This document shows positions 6,899 to 11,999 of a DNA stretch of 11,999 nucleotides, one piece after another. Source of the DNA: Candidatus Bathyarchaeota archaeon. Lineage in GTDB: Archaea > Thermoproteota > Bathyarchaeia > RBG-16-48-13 > JAGMEO01. How positions within the stretch are numbered: position 1 is the first letter of the stretch; the number at the start of each line of letters is the position of its first letter. A model generated the notes under the pieces. The model was not told where the DNA came from and did not search any database. It saw only the letters and a program-made list of their open reading frames with translations. The stretch is from NCBI GenBank assembly GCA_030602965.1, contig JAUVYS010000028.1, positions 1 through 11,999 on the forward strand, written 5' to 3'. A program made the translations under genes and the position numbers.

Positions 6899-7552
6899 TT
6901 AGTTTTCAAGCAGTGATGGAAGAATTTCTTTAAGATCTTCTCCTTCTATTGTTATGTCCGCTAGTTCTTTAACCACATCGTCTTTAGGATTGAAGGCTAT
7001 ACTAAGTCCTGATTCTTTAAACATGTGAGTGTCATATTTGCTATCACCAATTACAGCGCACTCCGAAGGTGAGATTTTCTCGATTTTAGCTAAATGTCTG
7101 AGAATGTCACCTTTATTACACAAAGTTACAACTTTGATTGCTTCGCCCGTTAACTTCCCTCTTTCATCAAATAACAGTTCATTAGAGAATGAATAATCGA
7201 TTTCTAACTGCTTTCTTATGCGATTCGCTAAAAGCGAGATCCCGCTACTGATTATTGCTGTTTTGTATCCAACTCTTTTTAGTTGATTAATTGTTTCTTT
7301 CACTCCTTTTCTTAATCTAATTTGATTCAATATGTTCGAGATCTTGTCCCTTGATGCATTTCCCCACAGTTGTATGTCTAATCTCGTAAATTCATTATAG
7401 TCTATTTCTCCTTTCTCGTATCTCTCAAAATTTTCATCGTTATTTACACCAAAAGTGTCATGTATAAATTGCCAACTGCTCTCAGATTCAACAAGAACAC
7501 CATCCATGTCAAAGACGACGAGCTTAAACTTTCTTAATTTCTTTTGTGTCAT
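6899..7552 (-). CDS. HAD-superfamily phosphatase, phosphoserine phosphatase (SerB)-like
   Basis: Numbered from the ATG at 7552 (217 residues), the HAD motifs are complete: D15-M-D17-G-V (nucleophile Asp and acid/base Asp), SSG at 102-104, K147 in CNKGD, and GDSKYD at 169-174 for Mg2+ binding. The cap inserted after motif I is of the C1 type, as in SerB. The expected reaction is hydrolysis of a phosphomonoester, perhaps phosphoserine, but specificity in this subgroup is not reliable from motifs. Start choice is open: an in-frame TTG at 7585, preceded by a weak GAGTG, would add 11 residues. I prefer the ATG because the core starts soon after it. It is the last gene behind two small membrane-protein genes and probably shares their transcript. 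Cytoplasmic. Confidence 0.85.
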   Translation of the reverse strand: MTQKKLRKFKLVVFDMDGVLVESESSWQFIHDTFGVNNDENFERYEKGEIDYNEFTRLDIQLWGNASRDKISNILNQIRLRKGVKETINQLKRVGYKTAIISSGISLLANRIRKQLEIDYSFSNELLFDERGKLTGEAIKVVTLCNKGDILRHLAKIEKISPSECAVIGDSKYDTHMFKESGLSIAFNPKDDVVKELADITIEGEDLKEILPSLLEN

Positions 7553-7619
7553 TTTTTCTTCATTCTCAACGTTTTCCAAAATCAAAATTACACTCTAATT
7601 TAATGAGGTGAAATTGAAG

Positions 7620-8090
7620 TCATTCTTGGTCTTCGTTTCTTGCATAATAGAAATTTACAACAGATTTTAATGCACTGAAAAGCGAAATTGTTAAACTTAG
7701 AATTGCTATAAGCTGCAAATCTAAAAGCAAGGTGCCTCCTAAGCTATAATTAATGTTGATTTCAATTAGCCCTAGACAAACAGGATTTCCTAACCCTAAG
7801 AGAAATAAGGAAAGAAAAATTCCAATCACTTCAATAAATAACCCAATAGTTAAATTGACAACCGATCGTTCATTCACAATGTTTCTTAAAAAAGAAAGAG
7901 TTGCAAGAAATATGCCAATAATCATAGTTACTATTATGATGAAATGAACATCTACATTAGTGTACTCTTTTATTAAGGGAACGAAGCCTTGAATCTCTGT
8001 CGGTAGAAGCCATAAACTAAGGCTTGGAAGAATAGTGAAGATAATAAGGTAAAACGATGCAAATAAGATTGCTCTTCCTATTCTTCTCAA
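7620..8090 (-). CDS. Four-helix membrane protein of unknown function
   Basis: I recognise no family. From the TTG at 8090 the product has 156 residues with four hydrophobic segments, about 8-29, 49-68, 78-100 and 119-143. A charged loop (RNIVNERS, 69-76) follows helix 2, and the tail is acidic (ARNEDQE). The frame opens at another TTG, 8126, but that overlaps the upstream gene by 29 bases and has no ribosome site. GGAGG at 8103-8107 fits the TTG at 8090 with 12-base spacing, so I chose that. The Shine-Dalgarno lies inside the last codons of the upstream gene, which indicates translational coupling. It probably forms an envelope complex with that ectodomain protein. Function unknown. Confidence 0.65.
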   Translation of the reverse strand: MRRIGRAILFASFYLIIFTILPSLSLWLLPTEIQGFVPLIKEYTNVDVHFIIIVTMIIGIFLATLSFLRNIVNERSVVNLTIGLFIEVIGIFLSLFLLGLGNPVCLGLIEININYSLGGTLLLDLQLIAILSLTISLFSALKSVVNFYYARNEDQE

Positions 8091-8097
8091 TGTTGTT

Positions 8098-8550
8098 TTA
8101 TTCCTCCGATGTTGGGAAATCTTCAAGATATGTAGAGAAGCTCAAGCCAATCATGCCAAAAAAGGAGCGGCATTCCAGATAGATGTCAACGCTATAAACA
8201 TTTTCAGGGATAAATGTGACTGCAATGGTGAATTCTTCTATTTCTCCTGGTTCTATTCGTTTAGAATCTGTATCTTCAGCTATGATTGTTCCGTTATCAG
8301 AATAAAACCTAACAGACATCCTTACATTAACATCAAGGATCCCTGAATTTCTCGCAGGAATCTGAGCAGTTAACCTAAAAGTTCCTGTAGAATTTTGTTC
8401 AGTAGACACGTATTCTATCTCTTCAATACTTGTAAGGCTTCCCAGAAGAGTTGAGGAGATACTGTGGAGAGAAGTTGTGGTTATGACAAACAATCCAACA
8501 TAGAGAAAAATGATGAAAATAGTCAGGATTATAGAAGCCTTTCTTCGCAT
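8098..8550 (-). CDS. Membrane-anchored extracytoplasmic beta-rich protein of unknown function
   Basis: This 150-residue protein has a basic start (MRRK) and one hydrophobic segment (residues 5-24). A secreted domain follows. From residue 56 it alternates strands and turns (TFRLTAQIPARNSGILDVNV, then an RIEPGEIEEFTIAV segment). This pattern resembles Ig-like CARDB or LEA14-type beta-sandwiches used for surface binding; the resemblance is visual and weak. The ATG at 8550 has AGAAGG almost touching it. The GTTAAATAG box about 30 bases upstream suggests a nearly leaderless transcript. It heads the minus-strand operon with the four-helix protein and the HAD phosphatase, and diverges from the SIMPL gene. 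Confidence 0.65.
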   Translation of the reverse strand: MRRKASIILTIFIIFLYVGLFVITTTSLHSISSTLLGSLTSIEEIEYVSTEQNSTGTFRLTAQIPARNSGILDVNVRMSVRFYSDNGTIIAEDTDSKRIEPGEIEEFTIAVTFIPENVYSVDIYLECRSFFGMIGLSFSTYLEDFPTSEE

Positions 8551-8636
8551 GCCTTCTCTTAAATGAATTCATAAACAAATCTATTTAACGCTATGGAAAG
8601 TGATAACAATTCACTATTCAAATGGACTTGTCTATT

Positions 8637-8680
8637 GTTCTAAATTCTGAACAGTTTGTTCGAAAATGTAGGATAATATA
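8637..8680 (+). promoter_or_regulatory. Promoter region of the SIMPL gene with short GTTC/GAAC repeats
   Basis: GATAATATA (8672-8680) is a reasonable TATA box about 42 bases before the ATG. Just upstream, GTTC (8637-8640), GAACA (8649-8653) and TGTTC (8657-8661) form overlapping small inverted repeats that might bind a regulator. Low certainty. Confidence 0.35.
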
Positions 8681-8720
8681 GCTGTAACATCTCTATCGCC
8701 TATGAGGTGAAAAAGCCTTC

Positions 8721-9485
8721 ATGAAAAATAAAAAAATCTTCTACGCAATGAGCATTGCACTATCTATTGCTTTTGCCAGCATTACTGGATATACCTTAGC
8801 TCTTTTACAACAATCATACAATGTTCCAAGTAATACATTCACTGTTTCAGGTTATAATCTCGATGAAAAACAACTAAACACTATTGCCGTATCAGGTATT
8901 GGGACTGTGAGTGCAGAACCAAACGAAGCAACAGTATGGATCGGTGTCCAAACTGAGGCCAGTTCAGCTTCTGACGCTGTCCGCGAAAACGCTGAGAAAA
9001 TGAGGAAAGTGATATCTGCTTTGAAAGCAACAGGTGTAACAGATGATCAGATCGAAACTGCGTATTACAATCTTTATCCCAATTACGATTGGGAACGAAA
9101 CATGATTATTGGCTACACTGTAACTAATCAGCTGAATGTTAAAATCTTTTATCTTAGTGATTTAGGCACAGTCATCGACATAGCTGTCTCTTCCGGAGCA
9201 AATCAAATCTACGGAGTATATTTCTCGATTTCCGAAGACCTGATAAATGAACTTAAAAGCCAAGCTCTTCAAAAAGCTGTATCACACGCTCAATCAAAAG
9301 CCGCTGCAATCGCTGAAGCTTTAGGCGTCACAATTTCCAGCGTTATACATGCCAGTGAAAACACGTTCTTTTACGAACCTTACAGGAACAATTTACAATA
9401 TGGAAGAGAAGCTCTTTCAACTCCAATAATACCTGGAGATGTTGAAGTTACAGTGAGCGTTCAAATAATTTTTTCTTTCGATTGA
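8721..9485 (+). CDS. SIMPL domain (DUF541) exported protein
   Basis: A 254-residue protein. A positively charged start and hydrophobic stretch (residues 7-30) form a signal peptide or anchor. From residue 55, IAVSGIGTVSAEPNEATVWIGV is the signature opening of the SIMPL/DUF541 domain, which fills the rest of the protein. Further family marks are the KMRKVISALKATGV helix, IGYTVTNQLNV, and the late AVSHAQSKAAAIAEALGV helix before the closing strands. The length is normal for the family. SIMPL proteins lie outside the cytoplasm and form ring-like assemblies in bacterial relatives; their biochemical role is not settled. GAGGTGA (8704-8710) with 10-base spacing supports the ATG. The gene stands alone and is followed by a long T-tract. 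Confidence 0.9.
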   Translation: MKNKKIFYAMSIALSIAFASITGYTLALLQQSYNVPSNTFTVSGYNLDEKQLNTIAVSGIGTVSAEPNEATVWIGVQTEASSASDAVRENAEKMRKVISALKATGVTDDQIETAYYNLYPNYDWERNMIIGYTVTNQLNVKIFYLSDLGTVIDIAVSSGANQIYGVYFSISEDLINELKSQALQKAVSHAQSKAAAIAEALGVTISSVIHASENTFFYEPYRNNLQYGREALSTPIIPGDVEVTVSVQIIFSFD

Positions 9486-9507
9486 GTCCTAAAGATTACA
9501 AAACCAT

Positions 9508-9524
9508 TTTTCTCTCTTTTTTTT
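9508..9524 (+). terminator. T-rich transcription terminator after the SIMPL gene
   Basis: A pyrimidine run (TTTTTCTCTCTTTTTTTT) starts about 23 bases after the stop. Archaeal RNA polymerase terminates at such T-tracts without needing a hairpin, so this is a good candidate. Confidence 0.6.
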
Positions 9525-9622
9525 CGACTTTAAAATTTTTAATATTGTGAAATGTGAGAAAGACTTTTCTAGCATAAACGCATGAATGTAGCGATTATAG
9601 CATTGTAAAGGTTTTTTGAAAG

Positions 9623-10132
9623 ATGTGTATTCTTGGAAAAGATAAATTGGTAGAATTGATCGACGAGTATAGAATTATTCATCCATTTGAGGAGAGATTG
9701 CTTGACGGAGATGGCTACGTCCTAACAGTGAAAAAGGACGTTACATTGCACTATCTTGAACATAGAAACGTGATTTCACATCAAATTGTGTTTACACCTA
9801 CAAACTATGTAGCTCACCTCACTGCTAAGAGCAGGTTTGGTAGACTTGGGCTTTCTTTTCTAAACTCGGTGAAAGTTCACAGTGGCTGGGTTGGAAGACT
9901 GGCTATAGAACTAGTGAACCTCAGTAATGAGAGAACACCCATCACCATCAAGAGAAGCGAACCTCTCATTCACATCGAGTATATTTCTAGAAATGGTGAA
10001 CCATCACCTTATGTAGGTGAATATCAGTTTCAATTCATGAGTACGAAAGAAGTGAAAATGTATATTCCAATTTTAAAGAAGATGATTCCAAATTACCAAG
10101 ACTATGAAAAAGTCTGGTTTAAAGAACCTTAA
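9623..10132 (+). CDS. Divergent dCTP deaminase/dUTPase-fold protein
   Basis: This 169-residue protein belongs to the dCTP deaminase/dUTPase beta-barrel superfamily. It opens with the family's MCILGKDKLVELI. It then shows AKSRFGRLGL (68-77) in place of GRSSLARLGL, and VHSGWVGRLAIELVN (85-99) in place of IDPGWxGxxxLExxN. By alignment with E. coli Dcd, the Ser (S70), Arg (R74) and catalytic Glu (E96) used in deamination are kept. The Asp that dUTPases and bifunctional enzymes use is H86. If active it would turn dCTP to dUTP for thymidylate supply or limit dCTP; loss of dUTP hydrolysis is inferred. The C-terminal tail differs from classical Dcd. AAGG lies 12 bases before the ATG. The stop overlaps that of the convergent membrane-protein gene. 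Confidence 0.75.
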   Translation: MCILGKDKLVELIDEYRIIHPFEERLLDGDGYVLTVKKDVTLHYLEHRNVISHQIVFTPTNYVAHLTAKSRFGRLGLSFLNSVKVHSGWVGRLAIELVNLSNERTPITIKRSEPLIHIEYISRNGEPSPYVGEYQFQFMSTKEVKMYIPILKKMIPNYQDYEKVWFKEP

Positions 10133-10404
10133 TCTGTCTTTTTCTCGTAAATCTTTATCACAATGTAGGTTAAAGCTCCAACACTTAAAGCAGGTAGAAA
10201 AACCACAGAAACCTGACCAATTAAAGAATGAGTTACAAGAAACATTGATTCCTTACCACCAAGACCTTCAGGATATAAGTTATCTGTCAGAGCACCTTCT
10301 TGCCTGTGAAAAGACAATGAAGACTCGAAAATAGTTGGAACAAAAGTTACCATGACTATTGCGAGTATAAACGCTGTTAAAACGTAAGACTTTACTTTTT
10401 TCAA
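10129..10404 (-). CDS. Small two-helix membrane protein, downstream partner of the wHTH regulator
   Basis: No family recognised. The product has 91 residues, with hydrophobic helices at about 8-26 and 60-84. Between them is a polar loop (SLSFHRQEGALTDNLYPEG), probably outside the cell, and the C-terminus is charged (KIYEKKTD). The start is TTG at 10404, supported by AGGAGA (10412-10417) at 7-8 bases; no ATG is available. It lies 63 bases behind the interrupted wHTH-membrane regulator on the same strand and is probably co-transcribed, which suggests a sensing or partner role. The plus-strand frame across it is a shadow. Its TAA and the deaminase TAA overlap in TTAA (10129-10132). Confidence 0.65.
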   Translation of the reverse strand: MKKVKSYVLTAFILAIVMVTFVPTIFESSLSFHRQEGALTDNLYPEGLGGKESMFLVTHSLIGQVSVVFLPALSVGALTYIVIKIYEKKTD

Positions 10405-10467
10405 GATTTTTTCTCCTAAACTTTATTTTTATGATCTATATTATAATTCTAAACTTTAGAACACTTC

Positions 10468-10956
10468 CTAGAATGGTTTTCTCCTCCACAATCTTACAGA
10501 CTCATATAAGAATACAGCAGAGGCAGCTACTCCAAAAATTATGACGAATACACTATCTATGAATGTAACACCGTATTGAAGCAAGTACGTTACAGTCGCG
10601 GTTATAAAGAAGACGGCATAAAAGAGAAACCGTGGAAGAGAATACTTTCCTATATTAACAAACTGTTGTAGAATGCCAACTTTTACCTTTTCTTTAATGC
10701 AATATTCTCCTGACTTATCTTTTTTTACAACTTTTAAATTGCGGAGTTTTTCAAGATGATAAAGAGCAACACTAGGGCTTGAGAGCCCTAATGCTCTTTA
10801 TAATTCTCTAACTCCAACACACTGTTTACGGGCTTTCAAGAGATGCCAATAGACCAATAGAGTTGTACCTTTAAGTTCAGCCTCAACTCTATCCTCATCA
10901 AGATTAGAGTTCGAAGACACTTTTCTTAACCTCTCAATTAAGACTACATTCATCAT
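10468..10956 (-). pseudogene. Winged-helix regulator with two C-terminal membrane helices, interrupted by an in-frame TAA
   Basis: The coding frame runs from an ATG at 10956 (or TTG at 10983) to a TAG at 10468-10470, broken only by TAA at 10798-10800. Before the stop is the first half of a winged helix (VYWHLLKARKQCVGVREL). After it, without frame change, come the recognition helix and wing (RALGLSSPSVALYHLEKL), then two hydrophobic helices at about codons 106-129 and 132-154. The stop occupies a codon where Gln (CAA) would fit, so a single C-to-T change explains it. The downstream part has no ATG or GTG, so it cannot be remade as a DNA-binding protein. Intact, it would be a membrane-bound transcription factor of about 162 residues. 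It could be a recent pseudogene, a readthrough gene or a sequence error. Confidence 0.8.
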
Positions 10957-11012
10957 TATTATTAAAATTAGACATTTTTTCAAGTGTTGAAAGAATTTAA
11001 AAAGATGAAAAT

Positions 11013-11033
11013 AGCCTTTAAAAGTAAGGTAAT
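11013..11033. promoter_or_regulatory. Shared divergent promoter of the wHTH and RHH genes
   Basis: CTTTAAAAG (11016-11024) is nearly symmetric and can act as a TATA box in both directions. CCTT (11015-11018) and AAGG (11026-11029) flank it as a short inverted repeat, a possible RHH operator. TAAGGTAAT (11025-11033) is the complement of ATTACCTTA, also found in the operator near 2364. Confidence 0.4.
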
Positions 11034-11062
11034 ATTTTAGAACTCATTTTTATGGTGATCAC

Positions 11063-11215
11063 ATGAAACTTGTAACTGTAAAACTTCCTGAAGCCCTAAT
11101 TCAAGCTTTAGATTCTCTTGTTAGAGCTGAAATGTATCCGAGCAGAAGTGCAGCTATACGTGCTGCCGTGAGAGACTTGGTTAGAAAAGAAGTGTGGAGA
11201 ATAGACTCTACCTAA
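11063..11215 (+). CDS. Ribbon-helix-helix (CopG/Arc type) DNA-binding protein
   Basis: The 50-codon ORF encodes a minimal ribbon-helix-helix domain. A strand (MKLVTVKLPEA) provides the DNA-contacting ribbon. Helix 1 (LIQALDSLVRAEMY) and helix 2 (SRSAAIRAAVRDLVRKEV) follow, with the usual PSRSxAIRxAVR turn. Such proteins bind DNA as dimers and often repress nearby genes. GGTGAT (11054-11059) precedes the ATG closely and supports the start. It is divergent from the wHTH regulator, so it may control that promoter, its own, or both; this is inference. No toxin gene follows: the next ORF is convergent, with only 2 bases between stops. Full length for a single-domain archaeal RHH protein. Confidence 0.85.
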   Translation: MKLVTVKLPEALIQALDSLVRAEMYPSRSAAIRAAVRDLVRKEVWRIDST

Positions 11216-11217
11216 GT

Positions 11218-11999
11218 TTATCTTTCCTTTTTTCCTTCTATGAAATCTTCAACCCATTGTTTTGCGATTTCGTATGGTGCTTGAATAGGTGGATGCTTGA
11301 AGGCGTATGCCGAAATACTTGTAAGCGGACCCGTGATTCCGCGGTCAAGGGCTAATTTAGTGGCTCTTACTGCATCGATGACAATGCCTGCACTGTTAGG
11401 TGAATCGTTGACGCTTAGTTTCACGTCAATGTGAACAGGCATGTCTCCGAAGTATTTTCCTTTCACCCAAATGTAACAGATTTTCTTGTTTCCTAGGAAG
11501 TCAACATAGTCACTTGGACCGATCCTCAAAGGAATAGCATAAGGAACTAGAGCTTGTACTGCGCTAGTTTTACTCTCCCTCTTGGATCTTAAGCGATCCT
11601 CATCTAACATGTTGAGGAAGTCCGTGTCTCCTCCTACATTTAATTGGTAACTCTCCTCTAAGAGAACTCCACGGTCAACAAGAAGTTTTGCTATAGTTTT
11701 GTGAAGAACTGTAGCACCAATCTGGCTCATTACATCGTCGCCAGCCACTGGCAAGCTTGCTTCTTTGAAACGTTTCTGCCAACTTGGAACAGAAGCTATG
11801 AATTCAGGAATACAATTAACAAAAGAACAGCCAGCTTCAAGTGCTTGATTAGCATACCACTGTGTAGCTTTCTCGCTTCCAACAGGCAGATAGTTTATGA
11901 CCATTTCAGCTTCAGCTTCTCGCAGGGCTTCAGCTACGTCTACTGATTTATCGTTTGGGTCGATGTCAATGACAGGTTTCGTGAATCTGCCAACACCGT
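11218..11999 (-). CDS. Myo-inositol-1-phosphate synthase (C-terminal part, start outside window)
   Basis: About 259 codons are visible, open to the right edge. The N-terminal NAD-binding segment (roughly 100 residues) is missing beyond the window. Visible motifs are INYLPVGSEKATQWYA, GCSFVNCIPEFIAS, GDDVMSQIGATVLHKTIAKL, the LNVGGDTDFLNM block, the lysine-containing RLRSKRESKTSAV, and DVKLSVNDSPNSAG (about 50 residues after the lysine-containing block). They match archaeal inositol-1-phosphate synthase. The enzyme converts glucose-6-phosphate to 1D-myo-inositol-3-phosphate through an NAD-dependent oxidation, aldol closure and reduction. In archaea the product feeds inositol phospholipids or compatible solutes. 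An ATG at 11904 is internal, not the start, because the homologous sequence continues upstream (VGRFTKPVIDIDPND). Confidence 0.92.
   Translation of the reverse strand, partial: GVGRFTKPVIDIDPNDKSVDVAEALREAEAEMVINYLPVGSEKATQWYANQALEAGCSFVNCIPEFIASVPSWQKRFKEASLPVAGDDVMSQIGATVLHKTIAKLLVDRGVLLEESYQLNVGGDTDFLNMLDEDRLRSKRESKTSAVQALVPYAIPLRIGPSDYVDFLGNKKICYIWVKGKYFGDMPVHIDVKLSVNDSPNSAGIVIDAVRATKLALDRGITGPLTSISAYAFKHPPIQAPYEIAKQWVEDFIEGKKER

Noticed and set aside
7753..7947. 64-codon plus-strand ORF
   Set aside because: Shadow of the four-helix membrane protein on the other strand; no ribosome site.
10104..10334. 76-codon plus-strand ORF after the deaminase-like gene
   Set aside because: It overlaps the deaminase end and lies opposite the 91-residue membrane protein, whose frame has a good Shine-Dalgarno and two clear helices.
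10798..10800. Pyrrolysine-type recoding at the stop in the wHTH gene
   Set aside because: Pyrrolysine uses TAG; this codon is TAA, which also ends other genes here.
11063..11215. RHH protein as antitoxin of a toxin-antitoxin pair
   Set aside because: No toxin-like ORF follows; the next gene is convergent inositol-1-phosphate synthase.
1..11999. CRISPR array, tRNA, rRNA, insertion sequence or attachment site
   Set aside because: No regularly spaced repeats, cloverleaf-like or rRNA-like stretches, transposase motifs or terminal repeats seen by eye; a covariance-model scan could still find something small.

Overview
This window looks archaeal. Several genes have short leaders behind AT-rich TATA-like boxes, and the Shine-Dalgarno sequences are GGAGG/GAGGT. 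GTG and TTG starts occur beside ATG. The gene set points the same way: an archaeal-type myo-inositol-1-phosphate synthase, a dCTP deaminase-like protein, a winged-helix regulator with two C-terminal membrane helices, a SIMPL protein and a secreted gingipain-like C25 peptidase. The low GC content and this mix resemble uncultured TACK-type archaea such as Bathyarchaeia. That placement is inference; no marker gene in the window proves it.

Layout. 1-1227 (minus): N-terminal 409 residues of a secreted C25-family peptidase that runs off the left edge. 1356-2267 (plus): EamA/DMT transporter. 2430-2573 (plus): 47-residue Cys/His-plus-helix microprotein behind a promoter with a perfect inverted repeat. 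2659-3180 (plus): orphan HExxH putative metallopeptidase. 3351-4538 (minus): MFS transporter with a nested inverted repeat upstream. 4691-4975 (minus): unknown 94-residue protein with one CxxC. 5069-5647 (plus): flavin reductase-like flavoprotein. 5753-6871 (plus): SplB-like radical SAM protein with a C-terminal helix-hairpin-helix. 8550 down to 6899 (minus): probable operon of a one-helix ectodomain protein, a four-helix membrane protein and a SerB-like HAD phosphatase. 8721-9485 (plus): SIMPL/DUF541 protein. 9623-10132 (plus): divergent dCTP deaminase-like protein. 10129-10404 and 10468-10956 (minus): small membrane protein and, upstream of it, a wHTH membrane regulator interrupted by an in-frame TAA. 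11063-11215 (plus): 50-residue ribbon-helix-helix protein missed by longer ORF cut-offs. 11218-11999 (minus): C-terminal two thirds of inositol-1-phosphate synthase.

How the genes fit together. This is mostly chromosomal housekeeping and accessory cargo rather than a mobile island: I see no integrase, transposase, tRNA, rRNA or CRISPR array. Two local modules stand out. One is the 10129-11215 cluster, in which a membrane-anchored wHTH regulator and a small membrane protein face a divergent RHH repressor-like protein across a 106-base promoter region. The other is the 8550-6899 operon of two small envelope proteins plus a phosphatase. The most notable oddities are the nonsense codon in the wHTH gene, the Asp-to-His change in the deaminase-like protein, the radical SAM/HhH architecture and the operator-controlled microprotein.
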